DNA of 64,000 nt from Halocaridina rubra (lineage: Eukaryota > Arthropoda > Malacostraca > Decapoda > Atyidae): assembly GCA_037179515.1 (NCBI GenBank), contig JAXCGZ010009472.1, forward strand, positions 119,501 through 183,500, read 5' to 3'. Positions within the stretch are counted from its first letter, which is position 1, and every line of letters begins with the position of its first letter. The translations under genes were made by a program, and so were the position numbers. Of the stretch, positions 21,099-32,903 are shown piece by piece. The notes below the pieces were generated by a model. It ran no database searches and was not told the DNA's origin. It saw nothing but the letters and a program-made list of their open reading frames with translations.

Positions 21099-24000
21099 AG
21101 ATGCTGTGCCCTGTGGTGGCGGGCACAGCATCCAAGAATAGCCCCAATGTATTCCCTGCGTGTCGTAAGAGGTGACTAAAAGTGGACGGGGCGGGGGGAC
21201 TAGGAATCCCCCCCCCATGTATTAACTTCCTGCGAGACGTCAAAGAAGAAGGGGAGTAGAGGGGAGAATAACTTCTTCCCAAACTCTAGTTTTGGGGTGT
21301 CTAAATGTGCGTGGTTGTAGTATGATAGAGAGCAAAAGATGTGAAATTGGATATATGTTTGGTAGGAGGAAGATGGATGTATTGGCATTGTGTGAGACGA
21401 AGATGAAAGGAAAAGGAGAAGTGGCATTTGGTGATGTGACAGGTAGGGTGTCTGGGGTTGAAAGGGGGAAAGCGAGAGAAGGTGTGGCATTATTGCTGAG
21501 TGAATGGATGATAAATAAGGTAGTGGAATGGAAAGAAGTGTCATCTAGGCTGATGTGGGTTAGGGCTAGGATAGGTAGGGAATGTTGGGCTTTTGTTAGT
21601 GTGTATGGGCCAGGATGTGAGAGAAGTGGAGAAGAGCGGGATAAATTCTGGAATGAGTTAACTAGATGTGTGGATGGTCTGAGTAGAAGGAACTATGTAG
21701 TTGTGTTGGGTGACTTGAATGCCAGAGTGGGTGATGGAGAGATAGAAGGTGTTCTAGGAAAGTATGGGGTACCAGGTGGGAATGAGAGTGGCGAGAGACT
21801 GTTAGATATGTGTGTGGAGCAAGAGTTGGTGATAGGTAATAGTTTTTTCAAGAAGAAATTAATAAATAAGTATACATGGATGAGAGTGGCAAATGGAAGA
21901 GTGAAAGAAAGAGCACTGATAGATTATGTATTGGTAGCAAAGAGAATGATTGGTAGAGTGAAAGATGTGCATGCATTTAGGGGTGTGGCTGCTGGGATGT
22001 CTGATCATATTTTGGTTGAAGCAAAAGTGGTAGTAGCAAAGGAGTGGGGAAATAATGTGGGGGGATGTAGAAGGGAAATAGTGAAGGTGGAAGAGTTGAA
22101 AAAGCCAGAGAAGAGACAGGAATATCAGGACAGGTAGAGAGTGGCATATGACAGGGTGAAAGAAAGAGAAGTTGGGGAGTTAGGGGAGGAAATGGAGTTG
22201 ATGAAAGAATGTTTTGTGGGACAAGCAAGTGATGTGTGTGGAAAGAGGTTTGTTGGAGGTGGCATGAGGAGGGGCAGCGAATGGTGGCATGAAGGGGTGA
22301 AAATTAAGGTGGAAGAGAAAAAGAGGGCTTTTGAGGAATGGCTGCAGTGTAAAAGTAGGGAGAAGTATGAAAGATATAGGGAGAAAAATGTGGAAACCAA
22401 GCAGAAGGTAGAGGAAGAGAAGAGGTTGGCAAATGTTAGGTGGGGACAGGATTTTAGTAGGTCATATGAGGAGAATAAAAAGAAGTTTTGGGAAGAAGTG
22501 AAGAGAGTAAGGAAGGGTGGATCGAGGATGGAAGAGACAGTGAAAGATGTGAATGGACAGATGTTAAGAGGGAATGATGCAAGGAAAAGATGGGCAGAAT
22601 ATTTTGAGTGCTTGCTAAATGTTGAGGAAGATAGAGAGGCAGCTATAGTGGCAGTGGGGGGTGTTCAAGGGCAAGAAATGGGAGATGAAAATGAGAGAGA
22701 GATTACAAGAGAGGAGGTGAAAAGGGCATTGTATGAAGCGAAAGCAGGTAAAGCACCTGGAATGCATGGTGTGAAAGCGGAGATGTTGAAAGAAGGGGGT
22801 GTGACTGCATTGGAATGGTTAGTGAGAGTGTTTAATATATGCTTTATGTTGTCAATGGTGCTAGTGGAAGGGGAGATTGCCTGTATAGTGCCCCTATACA
22901 AAGGTAAGGGAGATGTGTATGAATGCAGTAATTTTAGGGTTATAAGTTTGTTGAGTGTGGTAGGAAAAGTGTATGGTAGGATACTGGTTAATAGGATTAG
23001 GGATAAGACAGAATATGTGATTGAGGAAGTGCAGAGTGGTTTTAGGAGAGGTAGAGGTTGTATAGATCAGATTTTTATAGTTAGGCAGTTATGTGAGAAA
23101 TATTTAGCAAAGGGTATGGATGTGTATTTTACATGTTTGGATCTGGAGAAAGCGTATGATAGAATTGATAGAGAGGCTATGTGGAATGTTTTGAGATTAT
23201 ATGGAATTAATGGTAAATTGTTGCATGCAGTGAAAAGTTTGTATGAGGGCAGTAGAGTTTGTGTTAGGGTAGGGAATGAAGTGAGTGAGTGGTTTCCAGT
23301 GAGTGTGGGACTGAGACAGGGATGTGTGATGTCACCATGGTTGTTCATTTGTATATTGATGGAGTTAGAGGTGAATGAGCGAGTGCGTGGTCGAGGTTTG
23401 AGAATGGTAGATGGAGATGATAACGAGTGGGAGCTGAATCAGTTGCTGTTTGCAGATGATACTGTGGTGGTGGCAGATTCAGAGGAAAAGCTGTGTCAGT
23501 TAGTGTCAGAATTTGGAATGGTGTGTGAGAGAAGGAAGTTGCGAGTGAATGTGAGAAAGAGTAAGGTTATGAGGTGTACAAGATATGAGGATGGTGCTGG
23601 ATTGAATGTTATGTTGAATGGAGAGACACTTGAGGAAGTTAATCAGTTTAAGTACTTAGGCTCGGTTATAGCTGCAAATGGTGGAGTGGAAGCAGATGTG
23701 TGACACAGAGTGAATGAAGGATGTAAAGTGTTGGGTGCATTGAAAGGAGTGATGAAGAATAGAGGGTTGGAAATGAATGTTAAGAAAGTATTGTATGAGA
23801 AAGTGGTTGTGCCAACTGTGATGTATGGATCAGAGTTATGGGGTATGAAAGTAAGTGAAAGACGGAAACTAAATGCGTTTCAGATGACATGCCTGAGGAG
23901 TATGATTGGTGTATCTCGATTGGATAGAGTTAGGAATGAAGTGGTGAGAGCAAGAACGGGTGTGAGGAGAGAAATTGCAGGCAGAGTATATATGATGTTC

Positions 24001-24479
24001 TGAGAAGGTTTGGCCATGTGGAAAAGATGGATGATGAAAGGCTGCTGAAAAAGGTGATCAATGCGAGAGTTGTTGAGAGAAATGCTAGAGGGAGGCCTAG
24101 GTTTGGATGGATGGATGGAGTAAGGAGAACCCTGAATGATAGGAGGATAGATGTGAGGGAAGCAAACGAGCGTGCTAAGAATAGGAATGAGTGGCGAGCA
24201 ATTGTGACGCAGCTCTGATGGGCATCTGCTGTTACCAAGGGGCTGCATCTTACAGAGGTAGCCCTGTGGTAGGGGCAGTAGGAGGAGTTGGCAGTTGTGA
24301 AGCGACACAAGTTGTGGAAGAGCCGGGAGGATGGGCTATGGCACTCCAGCAGTGCCATCTGAACGGTCGCTAGCTCCCTCGTCATTGCCCATAGAGCAAA
24401 GTAATCCCCTTATTGTTTTCTTTTCTTGATGTCGGCTACCCCCCAATTAATAGGGGAAACAGCCAAGGTATATAGATAG
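21099..24479 (+). mobile_element. Nearly full-length RTE-like LINE in copy D
   Basis: Flanked by ATGTGA at 21093-21098 and 24480-24485, a short target duplication within the LINE text CTATGTGAGG. The leader (21099-21290) contains GTGTCGTAAGAGG, the body encodes endonuclease and RT, and the 3' end has a hairpin-forming GGCTACCCCCCAATTAATAG segment and GGTATATAGATAG. Codons are rich in G and poor in C on the coding strand, unlike the CR1-like copies. The same 3' tail recurs at 39237-39304. Confidence 0.9.
21292..24218 (+). pseudogene. RTE-like ORF, endonuclease and RT, three lesions
   Basis: One reading frame would encode the apurinic-type endonuclease (CETKM, then VVLGDLNARVG, SDHILVEAKV), then RT (CLDLEKAYDRID, GLRQGCVMSPW, LLFADDTVVV, NQFKYLGSVIA) and a C-terminal region ending ARGRPRFGWMDGVRR. 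It is broken by an in-frame TAG at 22135-22137, an in-frame TGA at 23701-23703 (probably CGA to TGA by CpG decay) and a frameshift near 23990. Otherwise it is well preserved, so the copy is fairly recent but inactive. The start is unclear: 21292 is a TTG, and the real start may lie upstream. Confidence 0.88.
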
Positions 24480-24990
24480 ATGTGAGGCCAAAACTTGAAT
24501 ATGCAGCCCCCTCTTGGAATCCGCACTTAAAGAAGCACGTAGCTAAGCTTGAAAAAGCTCAAAGACATGTCACGAAACTGGTGCCAGAAATACGCAATCC
24601 CAGTTATGATGAGAGGCTGAGGGAATTAGACTTATCATCAATCGAAGCTAGAAGATTGAGGGGGAATTTGGTGATGGTCTTTAAATTAATTCATGGTTAT
24701 GATAGAGTGGATAGGGATCGATATTTTGATATGGCTGGCTCTAGAACTAGAGATCATAGTTTGAAACTTCGTAAGAAAACTTCTTTGCAGGATGTAAGGA
24801 AGTACTTTTTCAGTGTAAGAGTAGTTCATAATTGGAACTGGCTAAGCGAGGAGGTAGTTAATGCTATCTCAATCCATAGTTTTAAGGACAGGTATGATAA
24901 GTATCACTAAGTATAAAATGGAACCGATGAGGAGACGGGAAGATACGAGCTGTGGGCTCTTTCCCGTAAACACAATTAGGTAATCACATA

Positions 24991-25727
24991 CAAATTTTCC
25001 CTTGTGTTTTTGAGTGACTAAGTGCTTAGTGGAAAACTTTACCATAATTTCCCTAAATCTGAAATCCTGCAGAGTATTGTGAGTACAAAACTTATATTTG
25101 TTGTATGACGAGACTGTCCAAAATATTAAAGGAAAAAATTGAGAACTTTTTCGTGAGGGGAGAGAGAAGCTGCTGTCCTGTTCTGCCTTGAAGAAAATTT
25201 AGAAGAGTTGCCAGAGGTGAAGCCATCACATCACATTACCTAATTTTTTGTGTAAACTGGGGAAAGCTCTTAAGCCGTTCACCTGATCCTGTGGTTCCGT
25301 ATATTGTTAAAATCAGTATCCTTCCCATTTATATTAACTTGTTAGTTAGTTTGATACATGAAATAATTGAATAATTAAATAAATACCAAATATCCACCTG
25401 TCAACAGCACTGAGTTATGTTGCCAAGTATTACAGCTGTCTTATTTTCTTCATTTTTTTTTCTTTTCTTTTAGCTTTCTCTCTTACTATTTTTTTTTAAT
25501 TTTCTATATATATTGAGTTAAATGTAAAGTCTAATCCTGTGATAACATATCTTGGTTAGCAAGTGAGTTTACCAGTTAGGAAGAATATATAGCAGAAACA
25601 GGTGGGTGCCTCCTCAGACACAAATTCGAATTTTCCTTCAGGTTTGACTTTTGTTTTGTTGCATTTTTTTCTTTTTCTTTTTATTCTTAAATTACCATCG
25701 TCAAATTTTTAAGTTAAGATGTGTGTT
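24991..25727. other. Interval with a minus-strand LINE 3' tail remnant
   Basis: 25236-25303 parallels the reverse complement of the CR1-like 3' UTR (ATTACCTAATT, GGGGAAAGCTCTT, TCACCTGATCC). The rest is AT-rich with T-rich runs and may include the longer leader of copy E. No gene is seen. Confidence 0.5.
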
Positions 25728-25868
25728 ACCAGAAAAGAGATAAATTGAGTCACTAAATAGCACTTATATGGAGATATAAAAATTCTGTGTGAAGCTTAAA
25801 TAAAAGTTTTTCTCTTTTTTTCTCTTTCTCTTCTTCTTTCTATATTCTGTGAGAGTGAGAACATAAAA

Positions 25869-26948
25869 ATGAGGCCATCTCTGTCCCAAACCTCTCCCAC
25901 CCATGGGTCGGCAGGAGGGGTAGCCATTAGGAGACTTAAACAGAAAATCAAGAATTTAGAGGCAATGGTTATAAGCCTTGATGAAAAAATTCGGAATATG
26001 GATGGAGAAATGAAAGAGAATGAAACACTCAGAGAAGAAATAAGATCTTTGGAGGAAGCAAATAAAGCACAAGGGCAGGAGAGAAAGGAACTAGAAAAAA
26101 GAATAAAGAAGCTGGAAGGGGAAAAGAGTCAATTAGAAACTAGAATTTCTAAACAAGAAGATAAAAACAAACAGCTGAATGACAACCTAAAGGAATTAGA
26201 TGTTAGTTCACTGCTCTCTTCTGAGAGAGACGAGATTGCTGCTTGGAATGTCCAGATTAAGGAAAATATTGAACAGTTCAGAAAAGAGTTCCAGGAGCTG
26301 AATATGGAAAATGATGCCATGAAAACTTCCTTTGCTGATGCACTAAAGGGGAATGTGGCAGTAAAAGAGGCTGTAAAGGTGGTGGCACTGGAAAACATAC
26401 AAACAGTCAACTATAAAGAGACAGTAATCGAAAAAATGAAAGACGTTGTGATGGAAAGGGCAAACCCACTCATCAGACAGGCACTTGATAAGGAGAAGAC
26501 AGTGGTAATCTCAGGCATAAGCGAATCCCAGGAGCCAACATGGCAGGGGAGACTTGAAGAAAATAAAGCTAGGGTTGTAGACCTGATAAGAAAGCTTGGA
26601 GTAGTTTGTGGTCCTGAGGATATTGTAAACATACACCAACTAGGTAAATATTCGAGGGAAGGAAAGCCGAGACCAACAAAAGTAACCTTTGAGAGAGGGG
26701 AAACATGTAGGGAAATATTGTTGAGAAAAAAAAGTCTAAAATACATTCAAGAATTCAAAGAAGTGTTCATTAGACGATACAGAACACAGGAAGAGATGGG
26801 AAAGATAAAAAACTTGTCGCACGAGGCAAAAAGGTTAAATGAGGAAAGAAATGAAGAACAGAAGAAAAATTTTCATTTCAGGGTTCTTCCAGACAAAGGG
26901 GAGATAAAGAAGATAATGACAGAAGATCAGGGGATGGAGCCTCATTAA
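25869..26948 (+). CDS. LINE ORF1 protein (copy E)
   Basis: A 359-residue open frame, the same length as copy B's ORF1, with the same coiled-coil region and RRM-like half (KTVVISGI, PRPTKVTFE). Differences are mostly conservative (for example the N-terminal SAGGVAIRR). The A AAT TTT heptamer is kept near the end, and the stop again lies inside the ORF2 frame. It is intact although the ORF2 of this copy is dead, so its product could at most act in trans. Confidence 0.85.
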   Translation: MRPSLSQTSPTHGSAGGVAIRRLKQKIKNLEAMVISLDEKIRNMDGEMKENETLREEIRSLEEANKAQGQERKELEKRIKKLEGEKSQLETRISKQEDKNKQLNDNLKELDVSSLLSSERDEIAAWNVQIKENIEQFRKEFQELNMENDAMKTSFADALKGNVAVKEAVKVVALENIQTVNYKETVIEKMKDVVMERANPLIRQALDKEKTVVISGISESQEPTWQGRLEENKARVVDLIRKLGVVCGPEDIVNIHQLGKYSREGKPRPTKVTFERGETCREILLRKKSLKYIQEFKEVFIRRYRTQEEMGKIKNLSHEAKRLNEERNEEQKKNFHFRVLPDKGEIKKIMTEDQGMEPH

Positions 26949-26950
26949 GA

Positions 26951-29775
26951 TTGTTATTCACAAATGCTGATGGATTAGCTGGTAAGGCAGTAGAATTAAA
27001 CGATAGGATTCACAACAGTAAGGCAGCTATAGTAGCAATTACAGAGGCTAAGTTGAGTGAGGACATAAACAGTGTCACAGTTTTTCCTAAGGGCTTCAGA
27101 ATACTAAGGGTTGAAAGATCTGAGAGGACTGGTGGACGGATAGCACTGCTCATAAGTGAAAGGATTCAAGTTGAAGAAATAAACTTGGCTATAGAAAGTG
27201 AGTTCAAGGAATTTCTTGTTGCTCGCATAAATACTGGGTCAGAGAGCATTATAATAACTGTTGTATATAACCCACCAAGGAACCAGAATAGGCTTGAAGT
27301 TTATGAGGAAAGTCATATAGGTACTATTGAAGTTATAAACTCAGTTGTTAACATGGCACGGGAAAAAAAAAATGTAGGATTTTGATTATGGGAGACTTTA
27401 ATCATAAAGAGATAGATTGGATAAATCTTGACCCACACAGTGGTGAGGACTCATTCGGGGCAAGATTCCTAGATTGCGTACAAGGGAATTTCCTACACCA
27501 ACATGTAATGGAACCAACGAGGGCCAGGGGTGGGGATGAGCCATCACTACTTGATCTAGTATTCACAGATAATGTGTTGGATATTGAAAAAATTGAGTAT
27601 GAACCACCAATTGGAAAGAGTGACCACTGTGTGTTGTTGATGGAGTATATCATTGAAGATATTCTTCCTGAGAGTAGAGGCACTGAGGACATGAGGAGGA
27701 ACTATCCGAAAGGAGATTACATCAAAATGAATGAGCTTTTTGCAGTTATTGACTGGAGAACCTTATTTTACAACAAATCTGTACAAGAAATGTATGATAT
27801 CTTTTGTGAGAAATATGGGAAGATAGTAGATTGCTGCATACCTGTCACCAAAGTAGGTGTAATTCATGCCAGAGAGAAATGGTTCGATAATGGGTGTAAA
27901 AGAGATAAGGAGTGGAGAGACAAATGCTGGAAAAGGTATAGGAGGAGAAAAAACATAAATGCCAGGCAAACCTACAAAAGAGCAAGAAATGACTACCTAA
28001 GTAAAAGGAGAGAGGCAGAGAGAGACTATGAGAGGGACATCACCAGGAAGGCTAAAGAAAATCCCAAGCTTTTCCACAGCTTTATCAGAGGAAAACTGAA
28101 GGTAAAAGAACAGGTTTTAAGGCTAAAGAGAGTGGATGGGAGCATCACTGAGACGGATGAAGAGATCTGCAAAGAATTGAACAAGGAGTTTCAGTCAGTA
28201 TTTACAGTAGAAAATACCCCACCCCCTCAGATTGCAGAGATAGAAGCTCAAGGGCCGGTATCAGAGAACATCAACCTTACAGCCACAGAGGTATGCAAAG
28301 CGCCGATGGATTTAGATGTTCATAAAGCTACAGGTCCTGATGACATATCACCTTATGTGCTTCAAAAATGCGCAAACTCAATATCAGTGGCACTAAGTAT
28401 CATATTTAAAAAGTCACTGGAGTCAGGGGAGATTCCAAGATGCTGGAAACAAGCAAATGTGATACCTATCTTCAAAAAGGGAAGGAGGGATACGGCTCTG
28501 AACTATAGACCAGTTTCCTTGACCAGCATAGTTTGCAAAGTTATGGAGAAACTACTGAGGAAACATATCTTTCTTCACTTGGAATCCTTCAACTTTTTGT
28601 CAGTGAGGCAACATGGCTTCAAAGAAGGTAGATCAACAGTAACAAACTTATTAGAATTCTATGATGAGGTAAGCTGAATCGTACAGGAAAGAGAGGGCTG
28701 GGCAGATTGCATATTCCTAGACTTCCAGAAAGCGTTTGACACTGTTCCACATGGGAGACTTATTAGGAAGCTGCAAGCAATGACTAGAATAGGTGGAAAT
28801 GTTTTGGAATGGATAAAAACTTATTTAAAAGGAAGGGAACAGAGGGTTAGAGTAAGAAACTCAGTGTCTGAATGGAGAAGAGTTAGTAGTGGAGTTCCAC
28901 AGGGTTCAGTTTTAGGGCCACTTTTGTTCCTTGTATATGTAAATGACCTACCAAAGTCTGCAAATTCATTCATGAATATGTTTGCAGATGATGCAAAGAT
29001 TGTGAAGAAAGTAAAAAACGAGAACAATGGTAGAGAACTTCAGGAGGATCTAAATAATCTGCATGAGTGGTCAGAAAAGTGGCTAATGAAATTCAATACT
29101 TCAAAATGTAAGGTAATGAGAATGGGTACAAGTGCAAGAAGGCCCAAGCTTCACTACTCTGTGGCTGGAGTACAACTTCAAGAGACAGAAAATGAGAGAG
29201 ATCTAGGAGTAAACATACTGGCAGATTTGTCTCCAGAAATACATATAAATGGCATAGTAAGGGCAGCATATGCATTCTTATCAAATGTAAGGGTAGCCTT
29301 CAGGAACATGGACAAGGGAATGTTCAGAAATATTTATGTAACCTATGTGAGGCCAAGACTCGAATATGCAGCCCCCTTTTGGAATCCACACTTGAAAAAG
29401 CACATAGCTACGCTTGAAAAAGTTCAAAGACATGCCACGAAGCTGGCGCCAGAAATACGCAATCTCAGTTATGATGAGAGGCTGAGGGAATTAGACTTAC
29501 CATCACTCGAAGCTAGAAGAGTGAGGGGGGATATGGTGACAGTCTTTAAATTCCTTCATGGTTATGATAGAGTGGATAGGGATTGATATTTTGATATGGC
29601 TGGCTCTAGAACTAGAGGTCATAGTTTGAAGCTTCGTAAGAAACCTTCTTTGCAGGATGTAAGGAAATACTTTTTCAGTGTAAGAGTAGTTGATAGTTGG
29701 AATTGGCTAAGCGAGGAGGTAGTTAATGCTATCTCAATCCATAGTTTTAAGGACAGGTATGATAAATATCACTAA
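26951..29775 (+). pseudogene. LINE ORF2 of copy E, one frameshift and two stops
   Basis: Begins with TTG at 26951 like copy B. It is broken by a frameshift in an A-run near 27362-27371 (AAAAAAAAAA followed by TGTAGG), a TGA at 28675-28677 and a TGA at 29584-29586 where related copies have CGA. The endonuclease, RT (GVPQGSVLGP, FADD) and C-terminal segments are otherwise recognisable and in order. The copy is recent but not functional. Confidence 0.88.
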
Positions 29776-31360
29776 GTATAAAATGGAACCGATCAGGAGA
29801 CGGGATGATACAAGCTTTGGGCTCTTTCCCATAAACACAATTAGGTAATCACAATTAGGTAATCACACACACACACACACCTGTCACCAAAGTAGGTGTA
29901 ATTCATGCCAGAGAGAATTGGTTCGATAATGGGTGTAAAAGAGCTAAGGAGTGGAGAGACAAATGCTGGAAAAGGTATAGGAGGAGAAAAAACATAAATG
30001 CCTGGCAAACCTACAAAAGAGAAAGAAATGACTACCTAAGTAAAAGGAGAGAGGCAGAGAGAGACTATGAGAGGGACATCACCAGGAAGGCTAAAGAAAA
30101 TCCCAAGCTTTTCCACAGCTTTATCAGAGGAAACCTGAAGGTAAAAGAACAGGTTTTAAGGCTAAAGAGAGTGGATGGAAGCATCACTGAGACGGATGAA
30201 GAGATCTGCAAAGAATTGAACAAGGAGTTTCAGTCAGTATTTACAGTAGAAAATACCCCATCCCCTCAGATTGCAGTGATAGAAGCTCAAGGGCCGGTAT
30301 TAGAGAACATCAACCTTACAGCCACAGAGGTATGCAAAGCGCTGATGGATTTAGATGTTCATAAAGCTACAGGTCCTGATGACATATCCCCTCATGTGCT
30401 TAAAAAATGCGCAAACACAATATCAGTGGCACTAAGTATCATATTTAAGGAGTCACTGGAGTCGGGGGAGATTCCAAGATGCTGGAAACAAGCAAATGTG
30501 ATACCTATCTTCAAAAAGGGAAGGAGGGATACGGCTCTGAACTATAGACCAGTTTCTTTGACCAGCATAGTTTACAAAGTTATGGAGAAACTACTAAGGA
30601 AACATATCTCTCTTCACTTGGAATCCTTCAACTTTTTGTCAGTGAGGCAACTTGGCTTCAGAGAAGGTAGATCAACAGTAACAAACTTATTAGAATTTTA
30701 TGATGAGGTAAGCCAAATCTTACAGGAAAGAGAGGGCTGGGCAGATTGCATATTCCTAGACTTCCAGAAAGCGTTTGACACTGTTCCACATGGGAGACTT
30801 ATTAGGAAGCTGCAATCAATGGCTAGAATAGGTGGAAATGTCTTGGAATGGATAAAAACTTACTTAGAAGGAAGGGAACAGAGGGTTAGAGTAAGAAACT
30901 CAGTGTCTGAATGGAGAAGAGTTAGTAGTGGAGTTCCACAGGGTTCAGTTTTAGGGCCACTTTTGTTCCTTGTATATGTAAATGACCTACCAGAGTCTGT
31001 AAATTCATTCATGAATATGTTTGCAGATGATGCAAAGATTGTGAAGAAAGTAAAAAACGAGAACAATGGTAGAGAACTTCAGGAGGATCTAAATAATCTG
31101 CATGAGTGGTCAGAAAAGTGGCTAATGAAATTCAATACTTCAAAATGTAAGGTAATGAGAATGGGTACAAGTGCAAGAAGGCCCAAGCTTGACTACTCGG
31201 TGGCTGGAGTACAACTTCAAGAGACAGAAAATGAGAGAGATCTAGGAGTAAACATACTGGAAGATTTGTCTCCAGAAATACATATAAATGGCATAGTAAG
31301 GGCAGCATATGCATTCTTATCAAATGTAAGGGTAGCCTTCAGGCACATGGACAAGGAAAT

Positions 31361-31538
31361 TGTTATGTATAACTTTTGAGCTGATTAATTCGTGCGCTTT
31401 GCATTGCACTATCGTTTTGTTTTTTTCACTGGAGTAGAACACGCCATGTCGGACATCTAAGTTTGAGTAATAAAACCTCCACTTTTTCTCATGATTATTA
31501 TTGAATTATCATCACCCATCTAATCATAGTATGGAACA
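31361..31538 (+). repeat. 5' LTR of the Gypsy element
   Basis: 178 bp, starting TGTTATGTAT and ending TATGGAACA. AATAAA at 31471-31476 could serve as the polyadenylation signal. It differs from the 3' LTR at three sites near its start. Confidence 0.95.
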
Positions 31539-31540
31539 AA

Positions 31541-31554
31541 TGGCGACGAGGTAC
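31541..31554 (+). promoter_or_regulatory. Primer-binding-like site of the Gypsy element
   Basis: TGGCGACGAGGTAC starts two bases after the 5' LTR, where a tRNA 3' end (ending CCA) should pair to prime minus-strand DNA. TGGCGAC starts are common in arthropod Gypsy elements. The tRNA identity was not checked. Confidence 0.6.
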
Positions 31555-32108
31555 AAAGGACCAATGCAGTAGCAAAAGGAACTTCTGGTTTGCAGTATTT
31601 AAGTGAAGTTTTTGCAGTTTTGAGGTAGCCGGTAAATTGGGTAAGCTTCTGACTTCCGAGATTTTCGTTCCCGTGGCCCTACTCCATAGCATGTTTTGAT
31701 CAAGTTTTGCAGTTAGCATTGGAGCCTTCATAGATGCCGTATTATAACTGTTTAAGCCTAATGCTGACGATTTTTTCAAGATTGGAAAGCTATAGTGATT
31801 ATTTTCCAAGGTGTACCCTAGATTGATGATAGCCTATGGTAGGCCAATTGTGTTTATCGGTAAACTTGTTTCCAGTGTTTTGTGGATGGTAGCCTTGATT
31901 GATCATAGCCTACCGTAAGCATGTGGTGCTTAACCCCAGTGCTTTGAGGAGTGGAGTAAAACAAATTGCATATAGGCCTAGCCTAGTTCTATGATGTTTA
32001 GCTTATGTTGTCAGTGCTATAATATTTAGCCTATTCTGTCTGTGCCATGATTGCATGTTGTGTATTTTGAGATTATTACCAGTTCACCCAGTGACTTAGC
32101 CTATAATC

Positions 32109-32903
32109 ATGCCTCAAGAAAATGAAAATAGGGCTAACCGCAGAGTGAACATTGATCATTTTAATCCTTCAAAGATTTCTTTTGAATTGTGGTTAAGTTT
32201 GTTGGAAGCAAATTTTTTAAATTTGGAAATAACTGAGGCAAATAGTAAAAAAAATTTACTTCTGGTTTCTATTGGTACTGAAGTTTATGCTATTTTAGGA
32301 AACATTTGTGCCCCAGATTTACCACATACTAAGTCGTATGAGGATTTATGCAAATTACTTAAGGCACATTATGATGTAAAGCCTAGTTATCATAGAAGTT
32401 TATTGGCTTTTCAACAAAGGAGGAAAAAAGGAGGTGAGACATTAAAAGATTTGTATGCAGACCTGAAGTGCCTAGCCAAAGACTGTGATTTTGGTAGCAA
32501 CTTTGATTCTCGTGTGCGGGATCAGTTGTTTATGGCTCTTGAAAATGAGGTTTATTTTTCAAATCTGCTTGCTGAAAATTTAAATTTGAAGGTTATGTCT
32601 TCTATCCAAATAGTTGAGAGAGTTTTGAATTTTGAACAAGCTTATGTTTCTGAAAAGGCTGGTGTTGTTCAAAAGGTTAAAACCCCAACCAATGGTCCCA
32701 TGAGTAAGTCAGTTTCTTGTAAACACTGTGGTTACCCTCATGATAGTGCAAAATGTCGCTTTAAGAAGTTAACATGTAATTTATGTGGTAAGAAAGGACA
32801 TTTAAAACAAGTTTGTTGGAAGGCTTCAAAAGATGTCAAAGGTAATGTGAAGCCAAAGCCAGTAAAAGAAAGTTTTAATAAGGCCTCTGAGAAAAAAACA
32901 TAA
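32109..32903 (+). CDS. gag: Gypsy gag, nucleocapsid with two zinc knuckles
   Basis: The 264-residue Gag packages element RNA into cytoplasmic particles. Residues ~20-185 form a helical capsid-like region (FELWLSLLEANF, LLAFQQRRKKGGE). Two CCHC knuckles start at C204 (C-x2-C-x3-H-x4-C) and C223 (C-x2-C-x4-H-x4-C). The C-terminus is basic. The ATG at 32109 follows a 570-bp leader. The stop TAA at 32901-32903 comes just after an A7 run. Pol is in the +1 frame, so gag-pol fusion would need a +1 shift near this point. Confidence 0.88.
   Translation: MPQENENRANRRVNIDHFNPSKISFELWLSLLEANFLNLEITEANSKKNLLLVSIGTEVYAILGNICAPDLPHTKSYEDLCKLLKAHYDVKPSYHRSLLAFQQRRKKGGETLKDLYADLKCLAKDCDFGSNFDSRVRDQLFMALENEVYFSNLLAENLNLKVMSSIQIVERVLNFEQAYVSEKAGVVQKVKTPTNGPMSKSVSCKHCGYPHDSAKCRFKKLTCNLCGKKGHLKQVCWKASKDVKGNVKPKPVKESFNKASEKKT

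Larger units (their letters stand above)
17681..24990 (+). pseudogene. CR1-like LINE copy D, decayed and split twice
   Basis: Starts at AGATTGTTATTCACAAATGC, the ORF2 start, directly after the (CA)n of copy C. Pieces are 17681-19657, 20689-21098 and 24480-24990. Stops and frameshifts break the endonuclease at 18287, the linker near 18720 and RT near 19112 and 19440. The interruptions are a TA-target element (19660-20686) and an RTE-like LINE (21099-24479). The reading segments between them align in order with copy B, so they belong to one copy. It is more diverged than B and C and therefore older than its upstream neighbours. Confidence 0.88.
25728..29880 (+). mobile_element. CR1-like LINE copy E, full-length but ORF2 broken
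   Basis: It matches copy B from the leader motif GAGTCACTAAATAGCAC onward, through both ORFs and the 3' UTR to two ACAATTAGGTAATC units and (CA)n. Its 5' flank is not a (CA)n run, so its leader may be complete here or extend further left. It gives a second sample of the ORF1/ORF2 junction. Confidence 0.88.
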